From Lachnospiraceae bacterium (GTDB lineage: Bacteria; Bacillota; Clostridia; Lachnospirales; Lachnospiraceae), in NCBI GenBank assembly GCA_024698145.1, contig JAILRO010000012.1, positions 62,001 to 126,000 on the forward strand: a stretch of 64,000 bases of DNA. Reading direction: 5' to 3'. The notes beneath the pieces are model-generated. The model was not told the DNA's origin. It did not search any database and saw only the letters and a list, made by a program, of their open reading frames with translations. The translations under genes and the position numbers were made by a program. The stretch's first letter is position 1. Each line of letters opens with the position of its first letter. This document shows, one piece after another, positions 26,386 to 35,159 of this stretch.

Positions 26386-27423
26386 ATGAAGAACCCGTAT
26401 ACTTTGGTTTTCGGAAAAGAACCCAAACAGTTGATTTCAAGAATTTCACAAATATCTGAAATTGCGGAAACATTTAACAGTGAGATTCCGTCCCAACAAA
26501 TATATATGATAACAGGAGTCAGGGGAACCGGAAAAACTGTAGTTATGACTGAAATCGCAAAGAAATTAAATAAGAAAGGTGACTGGATAGTGGCAGAGTT
26601 GAATCCTGAAAAGGATATGTTGTTAGGTCTGGCGGCTAAGCTTTCAAGTGAGAATGAGCTTGCCAGAATCTTTAAAGCCGCAAAAATTAATCTCTCTTTT
26701 TTTGGTTTTGGTCTTGAGGTTACAGGACAGACACCTATTACTGATATAGAAACCGCAATAACGAAAATGATGGAAAGTTTGCGGAAACATGGTAAACGAG
26801 TACTTATTACAGTTGATGAGGTTACCAGTACGCAGACAATGAGAGAATTCGCAAGTGCATTTCAGATATTTGTGCGTCAGGATTTGCCTATATTTTTGTT
26901 GATGACCGGATTATATGAGAATGTTAACAAACTTCAGAACGAAAAGAATCTGACATTCTTATATAGAGCGCCAAAGATTGAATTAAAACCTCTAAATATT
27001 GGCGCGATTGCGAAGAATTACAAGGGGAAATTCAAACTGGATGATGATACAGCACTTCATATGGCAAAGCTTACACGCGGATATTCATTTGCATTTCAGG
27101 TATTGGGATATTTTACATGGGAAAATGACGGTGACTATGATGGTATACTTAGTGACTATAAACAGTACCTTGACGATTATGTATATGACAAAATATGGTC
27201 GGAATTATCAAGGGGCGACAAAAGGATACTATATGGTATGGCAAAGTGTGAAAACGGTAAAATAAGTAGTATCAGGGAAATACTTGGAATAGAGACCAAT
27301 GAGTTTAATCCTTATCGTAAGCGTCTTATCAAGAAAGGTATTGTTAATGGTGATGAACGAGGCTATGTAAAATTTGTATTGCCTTTATTTGAGCAGTATG
27401 TGCTTGAAAATTATGATGAATAG
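26386..27423 (+). CDS. AAA-type ATPase (Cdc6/archaeal-ATPase-like)
   Basis: 345 residues from the ATG at 26386 (GAGGTGG upstream; the GTG just before is in frame). Walker A is ITGVRGTGKTVVM, Walker B-like VLITVDEVT, then sensor-1-like FLLMTGLY and a C-terminal winged-helix-like region with ISSIREILGIETNEF. This architecture is common in stand-alone bacterial ATPases of unknown role often carried by mobile or accessory regions. No partner gene is evident. A cluster of direct repeats precedes it. Confidence 0.8.
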   Translation: MKNPYTLVFGKEPKQLISRISQISEIAETFNSEIPSQQIYMITGVRGTGKTVVMTEIAKKLNKKGDWIVAELNPEKDMLLGLAAKLSSENELARIFKAAKINLSFFGFGLEVTGQTPITDIETAITKMMESLRKHGKRVLITVDEVTSTQTMREFASAFQIFVRQDLPIFLLMTGLYENVNKLQNEKNLTFLYRAPKIELKPLNIGAIAKNYKGKFKLDDDTALHMAKLTRGYSFAFQVLGYFTWENDGDYDGILSDYKQYLDDYVYDKIWSELSRGDKRILYGMAKCENGKISSIREILGIETNEFNPYRKRLIKKGIVNGDERGYVKFVLPLFEQYVLENYDE

Positions 27424-27461
27424 ATTATTAATAGGAAACCTGAAAGAAAGGAAAAGAAAAA

Positions 27462-28259
27462 ATGAAAAAACAAACGAAAAAAAGAGCAATTGCAACCGTC
27501 GTAACATGTATTATGGCATTATCAATAATCGGATGTGGCAGAGAAAAACCATCATTTGAACTTGATGAAAGTGAAATGCCAACAGTCGAGGATATAAATA
27601 ATGATATTGATGTTTCCGGCTTGCAGGATGCGGCAGATTCGATCAAGAATCTTGACCTTAATAAAGATTCCGGAAGTGACAACGGTCAGGCAAGTACTGA
27701 TGAAACAACAGAAGGTGCTTCACAAACAACAGAAGTGGCAGGAGAAAAGACGGTATATAGTTTTACAGATGTTACCAGAACAGAGACAGGTCTTTATATG
27801 GTAGCAAATGGTGGTATGAACGGCTCGACGGTTCTTTTCGGAGACAAGGATCTTAATGGTTTCCTTGATTATGTTGATAACACTGTTTTGGAGGAAGGAC
27901 GTACTATCAACAGAACTATGTTTTATGATATTCTTGCTTATATGCTTGTGGATGATCAACTTTCTGCAGATGAAACTAAAAGGGAAAAGCATTTGATGAT
28001 GGCTCTTGCGGTAGCAAACAATTTCCATGATGTCGACGTTAAGATTAAGAGCTGTGTCATAGATGCCAATAATGCAGCAGATTACCACTACAACCTTACT
28101 GCTTATGGTGCAGAAGATACATGGCTTGCTAATTATCAGGATTGTACATTTTTCATGAATGACGGTGCTACCGAATATCATTCTGATATGTTCAAGGATG
28201 AATATCTTGCTGTATGGCTGATGGCTATTGAAGATTATTATGGCGTGAAGTTAAATTAA
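27462..28259 (+). CDS. Lipoprotein, unknown function
   Basis: 265 residues. Basic N-terminus (KKQTKKR), hydrophobic stretch and lipobox SIIGC at residue 24. A disordered acidic and Ser/Thr/Gln-rich linker (about 30-90) leads to a folded domain with VYSFTDVTRTETGLYMVANG and NDGATEYHSDMFKDEYLAVWLMAIEDYYGVK at the end. AAAGG and AAAAG runs precede the ATG. It is a single-gene unit, 38 bp after the ATPase gene and followed by a terminator. No family is recognised. Confidence 0.78.
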   Translation: MKKQTKKRAIATVVTCIMALSIIGCGREKPSFELDESEMPTVEDINNDIDVSGLQDAADSIKNLDLNKDSGSDNGQASTDETTEGASQTTEVAGEKTVYSFTDVTRTETGLYMVANGGMNGSTVLFGDKDLNGFLDYVDNTVLEEGRTINRTMFYDILAYMLVDDQLSADETKREKHLMMALAVANNFHDVDVKIKSCVIDANNAADYHYNLTAYGAEDTWLANYQDCTFFMNDGATEYHSDMFKDEYLAVWLMAIEDYYGVKLN

Positions 28260-28305
28260 GGAGTAATAATTATAGTAAAGAGTTTTATTTAGAAGATAAC
28301 AGCGT

Positions 28306-28346
28306 AAATGAGCTTCAGCCCAAGTAGGACTGGAGTTCATTTTTTG
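28306..28346 (+). terminator. Intrinsic terminator after the lipoprotein gene
   Basis: AATGAGCTTCAGCC and GGACTGGAGTTCATT form an imperfect stem (several G-T pairs) followed by six T. Confidence 0.65.
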
Positions 28347-28362
28347 TTGTCACAAATTTATA

Positions 28363-28397
28363 TTGACATCAAACTGTATCTATTGTATAGTAACAGT
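28363..28397 (+). promoter_or_regulatory. Promoter and palindromic operator of the GntR-ABC operon
   Basis: TTGACA at 28363-28368, 17-base spacer, TATAGT at 28386-28391. A 25-bp near-palindrome centred on 28385 (ACTGT-AT-CTAT-TGT-ATAG-TA-ACAGT, 9 of 11 half-site positions symmetric) spans the end of the spacer and the whole -10 box. A dimeric repressor here would block transcription; the GntR regulator encoded 41 bp downstream is the obvious candidate. Confidence 0.7.
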
Positions 28398-28437
28398 GAA
28401 ACGGGGAGTAGTAACACTTTATGTTTGGAGTGATGTA

Positions 28438-28812
28438 ATGAATATTTTGATCGATCAATTGTCCCAGACGCCTATATATGAGCAGATAGAAAGCCAGATA
28501 AGACAGAATATTTTATCCGGCAAACTGGAAGCAAATTATATGATGCCGTCAATTAGAAAGATGGCGAAGGAACTGGGAGTAGGAATAATAACAGTAAAAC
28601 GTGCCTATGATGATATGTGCAATGAAGGACTTTTAATAAGTCTGCAGGGGCGTGGAGTATTTGTTGCTGATATAGATACGGATAAGGAGAAGGAAGTGCG
28701 GTTTAACGGACTTCGAGAAAAATTACTGGACGTTAAGGCGTATTGCGATACGTCGGACATATCGAAGGAAGAACTGATTAAAGAAATTGAGAAAATGTAT
28801 GGTGAAAAATAA
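28438..28812 (+). CDS. GntR family (YtrA subfamily) transcriptional regulator
   Basis: 124 residues from the ATG at 28438, chosen because GGAG lies seven bases upstream. The longer frame from 28363 would overlap the promoter. The winged-helix domain (residues 5-75) contains TPIYEQIESQIRQNILSG and the wing LQGRGVFVAD, typical of GntR. The C-terminal region is only about 45 residues, the hallmark of the YtrA subfamily, which dimerises by a short helical tail and usually controls a neighbouring ABC transporter. It heads an ABC operon and probably binds the palindrome over its own promoter. Confidence 0.93.
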   Translation: MNILIDQLSQTPIYEQIESQIRQNILSGKLEANYMMPSIRKMAKELGVGIITVKRAYDDMCNEGLLISLQGRGVFVADIDTDKEKEVRFNGLREKLLDVKAYCDTSDISKEELIKEIEKMYGEK

Positions 28813-28862
28813 AGCTGGTTTACATAATGTTGAATAATTCGAAATAAGAAGGGAGAATAACA

Positions 28863-29750
28863 ATGGATAACGCAATTACAGTAAAGGATTTGAATGTTAA
28901 GTTAAATGGTTTTGAATTAAAGGACATCAATCTTGAGATACCAAAGGGTGTTGTCGTAGGACTTGTCGGAAGGAACGGTGCCGGCAAGACAACTCTTATC
29001 AATACGCTTACGGATGTATATATTCCTGCGGCTGGAAGTATCATTTACGGTGAAGATGAACTTTCAAAGAAACCGGAAAAAGTAAAGGCAAAAATCGGAG
29101 TGTGCTATGACAGCCTGTTCTATCCGCCGATATATAAGCCGGAAAAGATAGCAAAGATTATTGCACCGTTTTATGAAGACTTTGATATGGATAAATGGAA
29201 ATCCTACATGGAGAGATTTAGCCTTGACCTCAAGAAGCCTGTCGGACAGTATTCAAAGGGTATGCAGATGAAGTTCATGTTGTCATTGATATTTGCAAGA
29301 AACGCAGAGGTTTTAATTCTCGATGAGCCGACGGCTGGCTTAGACCCTGCAGCAAGAGCAGAGATTATTGATTTATTGCAGGAATATATGGTGGATGAGG
29401 ACAGAACAGTTATATTCTCTACGCATATAACGAGCGACCTTGATAAGATTGCAGATTATATTGTTCTTATGGAGAACGGTCAGATCGTTCTTGTCGAGGA
29501 GAAGGATGAACTGATGCTTCGCTACGGTGTGGTGCAGGTATCCAAGGATAAGCTTACATCAGAGCTTGAAGGCAAGATGATAGGAGTTAAGGAAAAGGAG
29601 TTTGGCTACATAGGACTTACAAAGGATGTGGCATTTTTCGAAGGCAGAGACGACGTGAAAGTAAGACGGGCTATCATTGAAGATTTGCTAATATATGAAG
29701 ATGAGAAGACAGAAGAAGATTCAAATCATGATAACAACCCATATATGTAA
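28863..29750 (+). CDS. ABC transporter ATPase, YtrB-like
   Basis: 295 residues. Walker A GRNGAGKTT, signature YSKGMQMKFMLS (in place of LSGGQ, as is common in ABC-2 type export ATPases of this group), Walker B VLILDEPTAGLD, H-loop FSTHI. The last 75 residues after the nucleotide-binding domain form the accessory tail seen in this family. It lies 50 bp downstream of the GntR regulator and directly before three membrane-protein genes, so it drives an ABC-2-like exporter or a sensing/detoxification transporter. Confidence 0.94.
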   Translation: MDNAITVKDLNVKLNGFELKDINLEIPKGVVVGLVGRNGAGKTTLINTLTDVYIPAAGSIIYGEDELSKKPEKVKAKIGVCYDSLFYPPIYKPEKIAKIIAPFYEDFDMDKWKSYMERFSLDLKKPVGQYSKGMQMKFMLSLIFARNAEVLILDEPTAGLDPAARAEIIDLLQEYMVDEDRTVIFSTHITSDLDKIADYIVLMENGQIVLVEEKDELMLRYGVVQVSKDKLTSELEGKMIGVKEKEFGYIGLTKDVAFFEGRDDVKVRRAIIEDLLIYEDEKTEEDSNHDNNPYM

Positions 29751-29786
29751 GGTTGTTACAGTTTTGGAAAGAGAGGAATAATAGCT

Positions 29787-31091
29787 ATGAAAAAATGTCT
29801 TAAATATATGAGTGGATTTTGGGGTCCGTACAAATATATACTGATTTTTGCATTTATAATGTTGGCGATATTTCAAAAGAATGCATTTATGATAGTTTGG
29901 ATTACTTATGCGGTTAATGCGATGTCGCTCTCAATATATGGAAGTGATATAGGCTACATTTATAAAACCGGTGATCATGAAAAATTAACACTTTCATTGC
30001 CGATGTCAAGAAAGACTATATATGATACAAGAATGTATTTGACGGGGGCACTTTATCTTGCGGGTATCGTGCTTGCGATAATCCCGTTTATCCCGAAGGG
30101 TAAATTGGTAGGTTACTTCGGTACAGTTTCACTTTTGCTCTTTGGACATCTAATGTGTGCTTTGTTTATCAGATTTCCAATTCTTCAAGGATTGTCAGGA
30201 TTACCGGCAATTATTGTGCTTATAATGTCCATTGTCTTTGAATGGATGGACGTTTTGGATTTTGTAAATGAGCGACTTGAATCTGTGAAATTGGTATGGG
30301 TCGCAATGGTAATTCTGTGTACTGTTTTAGTTGCGGTTGATGTGTTTGTGTGGATACGTGAACGGAGAATGTTTATTGAAGGTTCTGTCAAAGGAAATAC
30401 CATAAAAAAGAAAGATGATAAAAAAGATGAAGATAATAAGAAAAAAATATCCAAGCCAATAATTGTATTGATTGCTGTTGCGTCGCTGGCGGTTATTATA
30501 CATGTTATGATTCCGATTTTTGGAATAGGACTTCTTATTTTTGATAGTTTTACAGCTCAAGTAGAAGTGCATACCAATGTAAATGATTACTTGAAATATC
30601 ATTCGGGTCCGCAAGCTGAAGACGAGTATAAGTCGAAATGGAGCATGGACGAAACGATTTGGCCCGAAAAGATTACAACTGATATGACGATTGAAGACTA
30701 TAAGATGGTCTATTATAATCCTTGGGATAAACAGTTTCTTGGTTATCTGACGGTTAAGTACGATGAGGAGAACTATGAAAAAGAAGTTAAACGTTTAAAG
30801 GATTATGAGTCCACAGCTTATCTTGGATATTATGGTGTGACGGGCTTTGAGGACTACGAACTGCTTGCAATGTATGCCGATTCTTATCAAGGATTTGTCT
30901 ATGCTTTAACTGATGGAAAGGATAAGATAATCTATGTTGAGATTATCTTCTGCAATAATTGTATGGATTTAGATTATGAGAAATACATTCCTAATGATTA
31001 TCTTCCGGAAGGGTTTAATGCCAAGGCGGATAATCCCTATAAGAAGCAAATGGAAAAGGAAAATGGACTGGATGATTTACAGATTTTTTAA
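29787..31091 (+). CDS. ABC-2-like membrane subunit with C-terminal extracytoplasmic domain (first)
   Basis: 434 residues. About six hydrophobic segments lie in residues 15-195, with the ABC-2-type motif DHEKLTLSLPMSRKTIYDTRM between helices 2 and 3. A charged cytoplasmic loop (KKKDDKKDEDNKKK) follows, then a final helix at about 229-256 and an outside domain of about 180 residues. The outside domain pattern (a YxxEVxRL region, then FVYALTDGKDKIIYVEI) recurs in the next gene. It forms one operon with the ATPase. The substrate is unknown. Confidence 0.85.
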   Translation: MKKCLKYMSGFWGPYKYILIFAFIMLAIFQKNAFMIVWITYAVNAMSLSIYGSDIGYIYKTGDHEKLTLSLPMSRKTIYDTRMYLTGALYLAGIVLAIIPFIPKGKLVGYFGTVSLLLFGHLMCALFIRFPILQGLSGLPAIIVLIMSIVFEWMDVLDFVNERLESVKLVWVAMVILCTVLVAVDVFVWIRERRMFIEGSVKGNTIKKKDDKKDEDNKKKISKPIIVLIAVASLAVIIHVMIPIFGIGLLIFDSFTAQVEVHTNVNDYLKYHSGPQAEDEYKSKWSMDETIWPEKITTDMTIEDYKMVYYNPWDKQFLGYLTVKYDEENYEKEVKRLKDYESTAYLGYYGVTGFEDYELLAMYADSYQGFVYALTDGKDKIIYVEIIFCNNCMDLDYEKYIPNDYLPEGFNAKADNPYKKQMEKENGLDDLQIF

Positions 31092-31106
31092 AGGGTGGTG
31101 GAGTAA

Positions 31107-32654
31107 ATGCTAAAGAAACATTGGAAGTTTGTAAATTGGTCATTTAGTGAGCCATACATACCAAAAGAGAATAATGACGGTAAGGTATTATCTGTATTTT
31201 CAGTGGCATTGTTCTTGTTTTTGATGTTTTTTTCGAGTTTTTTACGAATCAAGATGAGTTTGTGGACTTATCTGTTTTTCTATATGATGTGTTTTAACAG
31301 AACTACATATAAAAACGGTTTCGGAAGATTTGAGAGAAGTCTTCCCGTAAAGGATTCATTTATTGTGAATAACATATTATTTGCAGTACCGATAACTTAT
31401 ATATTGTTTGTGACGGTTACGCTTGGATTGTTTTTATCAATTATGTCTGGTGCAGTGCAGACAGCGATGTTTGGTAGTTCGTTTTTGAAAGAAATTGTCG
31501 GTTATATGGTGGAAATGATCAGGTCATCTGATGTGTTACGCATTATATTTTCAATCAGTGTTGTCGCGGGTATATGGTTCTTGATGGCAATGCAGATATT
31601 TTACAAAAAAGCGTCAAGAAAAATAGCCGGACAATGTGTGGTAATAGCTGTAATGTGCATAGTCGCTGTATATCTGTCCGGTGTAATGAAGTCTGCCGGA
31701 GTGACAGGTGAGTATAAATTTTCTGAAGTTATATATGTACTTCCGACTATTCCTGCTGTTGTAGTTTCGGTCGTTTTTGCATTAGTTTCAGGAGTGTATT
31801 CGTGGATCAGGGCGATGTATCTCTATCGCCATAATGTGACAGGACAGGCAATGATACGACTTGGTAAAGGTGATGCATATGATAAGTCTAAAATGGTGCT
31901 TTATTCGAAAGATAGCAAAAAGGCAAGATTGTTTGCGGCTATTGGAGTGTTAAGTGTAGGGGTGATTGTTATGGCAATTCTCATACGCAATATTGGAAAT
32001 AGTTTTGGTGGTGAAGTTATTGACAGCGGAAAAGGAGAGGTGCATTATACATCATCTTCGCCGGAAGAATATGGTGATTGGGATTCATGTTTGGAACACG
32101 AAGGCGTGCCGGAAGCAGCACAAGACTTTCTGTATGATTGGAGTTATCGGATAATAATTTTTCCAAGTGTAATAAATGAGGAATACATTAAGGAATATTA
32201 TGCAAAGATTGACGGCGATTACAGTTATAAGGTGTATGAAAACGAAAACTGTGATGAACCGGGAAGCTCTTGCTCTTATGATATGAGATATGCAAGATTT
32301 CTGGTGGCTGATTATCCGAAGGAGGAGTTTGAGAAGGAGTGTGACAGACTGGCAAATCTATCGTATAAGGATGAGGAATACGATGAAGATGAGGAGGTTT
32401 TGGAAAATCATGTTTTGATTGATGAAGACAATTTTCCTGCAAGGACTTATATAGCAGTATATAATTACGCATACAAAGAATTTGAGTATGCTATTGCAGA
32501 TGAGAATACAGGCAGGATTATTTATGTATTTCTTGATGATTGCACAAGTATTCCGACAGATGTCAAGTATGAGGCAGAGAAACCTTATACGGTTGTGCCG
32601 ATTACAAAGAGAAACTATAGGGAAGGGTATTCAATATACGAGGGTGGATATTGA
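31107..32654 (+). CDS. ABC-2-like membrane subunit with C-terminal extracytoplasmic domain (second)
   Basis: 515 residues. Helices in about residues 30-230, with GFGRFERSLPVKDSFIVNN at the place where the preceding protein has LSLPMSRKTIYDTRM. A further helix lies at about 273-295, then an outside domain of about 215 residues with the same plan as its neighbour: FEKECDRLANLSY, then FEYAIADENTGRIIYVFL. The two proteins are therefore distant paralogues and probably pair as the two permease halves. Starts 15 bp after the first and overlaps the extended frame of the third. Confidence 0.85.
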   Translation: MLKKHWKFVNWSFSEPYIPKENNDGKVLSVFSVALFLFLMFFSSFLRIKMSLWTYLFFYMMCFNRTTYKNGFGRFERSLPVKDSFIVNNILFAVPITYILFVTVTLGLFLSIMSGAVQTAMFGSSFLKEIVGYMVEMIRSSDVLRIIFSISVVAGIWFLMAMQIFYKKASRKIAGQCVVIAVMCIVAVYLSGVMKSAGVTGEYKFSEVIYVLPTIPAVVVSVVFALVSGVYSWIRAMYLYRHNVTGQAMIRLGKGDAYDKSKMVLYSKDSKKARLFAAIGVLSVGVIVMAILIRNIGNSFGGEVIDSGKGEVHYTSSSPEEYGDWDSCLEHEGVPEAAQDFLYDWSYRIIIFPSVINEEYIKEYYAKIDGDYSYKVYENENCDEPGSSCSYDMRYARFLVADYPKEEFEKECDRLANLSYKDEEYDEDEEVLENHVLIDEDNFPARTYIAVYNYAYKEFEYAIADENTGRIIYVFLDDCTSIPTDVKYEAEKPYTVVPITKRNYREGYSIYEGGY

Positions 32655-32656
32655 TT

Positions 32657-33535
32657 ATGATTAATATTTTGAGTTCTTTTCATATTGATTCATTTTTAAA
32701 GGGCAATGTACAGTTCTTCTTTTCTTATGGAATAGTAATTGTGATTATTATACTGATTTATTTTATTGATAGACCTTATAAGGATATTCCGTTACCTGAA
32801 GTAAAAGAGAAGCATCCTGTTACTGCGATTTTGAAGGGGATTGCCGGTGTCGTAATTTTTTTGGCTGTGCTTATAGGCGGTTTACTTTTGGTTACAAGCA
32901 TTAATTCGTATTTTGTAAATGAAGAAGTTTTTTTACTATACGAATGGATGGCACCGGCTTATTTTATTGCGACTATATATTTATTTATCATATGTGTATG
33001 GATGTATTCAAAATATGGTTTGTTTTGCAACAGACTATTTGGAGAAAATGGTGTACGATGCCATCTTCCTAAGCATATTAAGAAACGAGTACTGATAATA
33101 TCTGTTTTGGTATATGTTCTTGGACTTGCAAGTTTTTCATTCTGTTATGACTGCATTACACCAAAAGGTGTTGTGAAAAGGGTGTTTGTCTTAACAAAGG
33201 AATACACATGGGAAGATGTTGATTACTATTATATGTACAGTGGGATTGATGGTATTCTCTGTTACGACGTTGTTATGAAAGACGGAGCACGTGTTAAATG
33301 TTTAAATGATGGTGTGCGTGAATATGAGTTACCTGAAGATAAATATCCCAATGGTGACCTCGACTTTTGTGTTGAACTGACGGCAACATTTAATTCAATG
33401 GGAATACCATTAAAGGATACAGACTTTGATAAATTATTGGAAAAAGTTGATGCGGATTCAGATATTGATTGTGTTAAAAAGATACGGGAAATTGTTTCGC
33501 AAGGGTGCATTACTAATGATGAGGATATATTCTAA
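32657..33535 (+). CDS. Third membrane protein of the YtrB-like ABC operon
   Basis: 292 residues from the ATG at 32657, with GAGGGTGG nine bases upstream; an in-frame TTG at 32651 overlaps the previous stop. Four hydrophobic segments (about residues 20-38, 62-82, 97-118 and 145-165) precede an outside domain of about 120 residues with YYYMYSGIDGILCYDVVMKDG. It has no ABC motif of its own and is unlike the two permeases in sequence. Position makes it an accessory subunit. Confidence 0.78.
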   Translation: MINILSSFHIDSFLKGNVQFFFSYGIVIVIIILIYFIDRPYKDIPLPEVKEKHPVTAILKGIAGVVIFLAVLIGGLLLVTSINSYFVNEEVFLLYEWMAPAYFIATIYLFIICVWMYSKYGLFCNRLFGENGVRCHLPKHIKKRVLIISVLVYVLGLASFSFCYDCITPKGVVKRVFVLTKEYTWEDVDYYYMYSGIDGILCYDVVMKDGARVKCLNDGVREYELPEDKYPNGDLDFCVELTATFNSMGIPLKDTDFDKLLEKVDADSDIDCVKKIREIVSQGCITNDEDIF

Positions 33536-33546
33536 TTCATTCACTT

Positions 33547-33747
33547 GTGCAGGCTATTAAGAATTATAAGAAATATGGGAGTATTCGTAAGCCTAAGATG
33601 CCTAAGGTGACAACGAAGGATGCTGTATATGAAAATCTTAAGATAGAGATTCCTAAAACGTGGCTTAAACAGTATGAAAAGAAAAATGAAAAAAGTCCTA
33701 TGAAAAACGCAATTAAACTTGCAAAAGTCATAGGACTTTTGTTATAA
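33547..33747 (+). other. Short reading frame of doubtful coding status
   Basis: A 66-residue Lys-rich frame from a GTG without a ribosome site. Its 3' half is occupied by a perfect 12-bp inverted repeat. It may be the tail of a decayed gene or chance; nothing is recognised. Confidence 0.2.
33691..33742 (+). terminator. Terminator-like inverted repeat at the end of the GntR-ABC operon
   Basis: AAAAGTCCTATG (33691-33702) and CATAGGACTTTT (33729-33740) are a perfect 12-bp inverted repeat with a 26-base loop, the right arm ending in TTTT. A shorter alternative hairpin CAAAAGTC/GACTTTTG with loop ATAG also forms with the right arm. Confidence 0.55.
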
Positions 33748-33783
33748 TTATTGCAAAATTGGCACGAGTTCGGAGGTGGCTCT

Positions 33784-35100
33784 ATGAAAAGGGACGTATT
33801 TGACCAGTTAAAGAAATGGAAAGATAGCGGAAGAAGAAAACCTCTATTGGTTACAGGTGTACGACAATGCGGAAAGACATATATTATTAGGCAATTTGGT
33901 AATGAATGTTTTGAAAACTGCGTTACAATTAATTTTGAAAGCAGTTCTAAATATTCGGGGATTTTTGATTATGATTTTGATGTAGACAGAATTATTAGGG
34001 AATTGCAGATTGTAACAAAAGAGAAAATAATTGTCGGTAAAACACTTTTGTTTTTTGACGAAATACAGGAATGTCCTCGTGCTATAACAGCATTAAAATA
34101 TTTTTGTGAAAACATGAAAGAATTACATGTTGTTTGTGCTGGTTCACTGTTGGGAGTTGCTTTAAAACAGGATAATATTTCTTTTCCGGTCGGCAAGGTT
34201 AACCGTATTCGTTTATATCCGATGAGTTTTAAGGAATTTGTTGTTGCGTGCGGTGAAGAGGATTTGATAAATGTATTAGCAAATTGGAGTGTAGATAGAG
34301 AAATACCGGAAGTGTATAGTGCACTGATGAAGAAAATGCTAAAAGATTATTATATTGTCGGTGGAATGCCTGAAGCGGTTCAGACATGGATTAATACTCA
34401 TGATTATGACGAAACAGAAAATGTGTTAAGAGAGATACTTGATGACTACGCTGATGATTTTTCAAAACATTCTCCGATGATTGAATTGCCAAAGATACGA
34501 TGGATATGGGATTCTGTGCCTGTTCAGCTTGCAAAGGAGAACAATAAGTTTGTCTTTTCTCATGTTAAGAAAGGAAAGAGGGCGGCGGATCTTGAAAATG
34601 CAATGCAATGGTTGAAGGATGCAGGACTTATATATCAGTTGGAACTTGTTGAAAAACCTGAAACACCATTATCGGCATTTGCAGACACCTCTTATTTTAA
34701 GGTGTATATGTCTGATATAGGTTTGCTGCGAGTAAGGTCGGGTGTTTCATATTCAACAATCCTTGATGAAAATGAGAATTATATTAAATATAAGGGGGCA
34801 TTTGCTGAAAACTACGTTAATAATGAACTGCTTGTGCTGGGAAAGACACCTTTTTTTTGGCGGTCCGGTAATACGGCGGAGATTGATTTTATTTATGATA
34901 ATAAGACAGGTTTTATTCCAGTAGAGGTGAAATCCGCAGATAATACTCAAGCGAAGAGCTATAAATATTTTTGTGGTAAATACTCACCCCAAAAAGGATT
35001 CAAACTTTCACTTAAAAATATCGCTGATAATATGTGTGAAGATACGTTAACTATAAGTTTGCCGTTGTATATGGCTTGGAATATAGATAATTATGAATAA
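33784..35100 (+). CDS. AAA ATPase with DUF4143 C-terminal domain
   Basis: 438 residues from the ATG at 33784, preceded by GGAGGTGG (upstream frame start rejected). Walker A is VTGVRQCGKTYI, Walker B TLLFFDEIQECPRA, sensor CAGSLLGVALKQ, followed by the family-typical FPVGKVNRIRLYPMSFKEF. The C-terminal DUF4143 domain ends with a restriction-endonuclease-like core: FWRSGNTAEIDFIYD and IPVEVKSADNT, the D-ExK arrangement. These proteins are widespread in Clostridia and Bacteroidetes; their role is not established. No partner gene is seen. Confidence 0.88.
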   Translation: MKRDVFDQLKKWKDSGRRKPLLVTGVRQCGKTYIIRQFGNECFENCVTINFESSSKYSGIFDYDFDVDRIIRELQIVTKEKIIVGKTLLFFDEIQECPRAITALKYFCENMKELHVVCAGSLLGVALKQDNISFPVGKVNRIRLYPMSFKEFVVACGEEDLINVLANWSVDREIPEVYSALMKKMLKDYYIVGGMPEAVQTWINTHDYDETENVLREILDDYADDFSKHSPMIELPKIRWIWDSVPVQLAKENNKFVFSHVKKGKRAADLENAMQWLKDAGLIYQLELVEKPETPLSAFADTSYFKVYMSDIGLLRVRSGVSYSTILDENENYIKYKGAFAENYVNNELLVLGKTPFFWRSGNTAEIDFIYDNKTGFIPVEVKSADNTQAKSYKYFCGKYSPQKGFKLSLKNIADNMCEDTLTISLPLYMAWNIDNYE

Positions 35101-35159
35101 CATCCATTTGAAACGGCTGTTGCTGTAAGAGTTGGTATTGAAATGTGAGGAGGTAGAAT

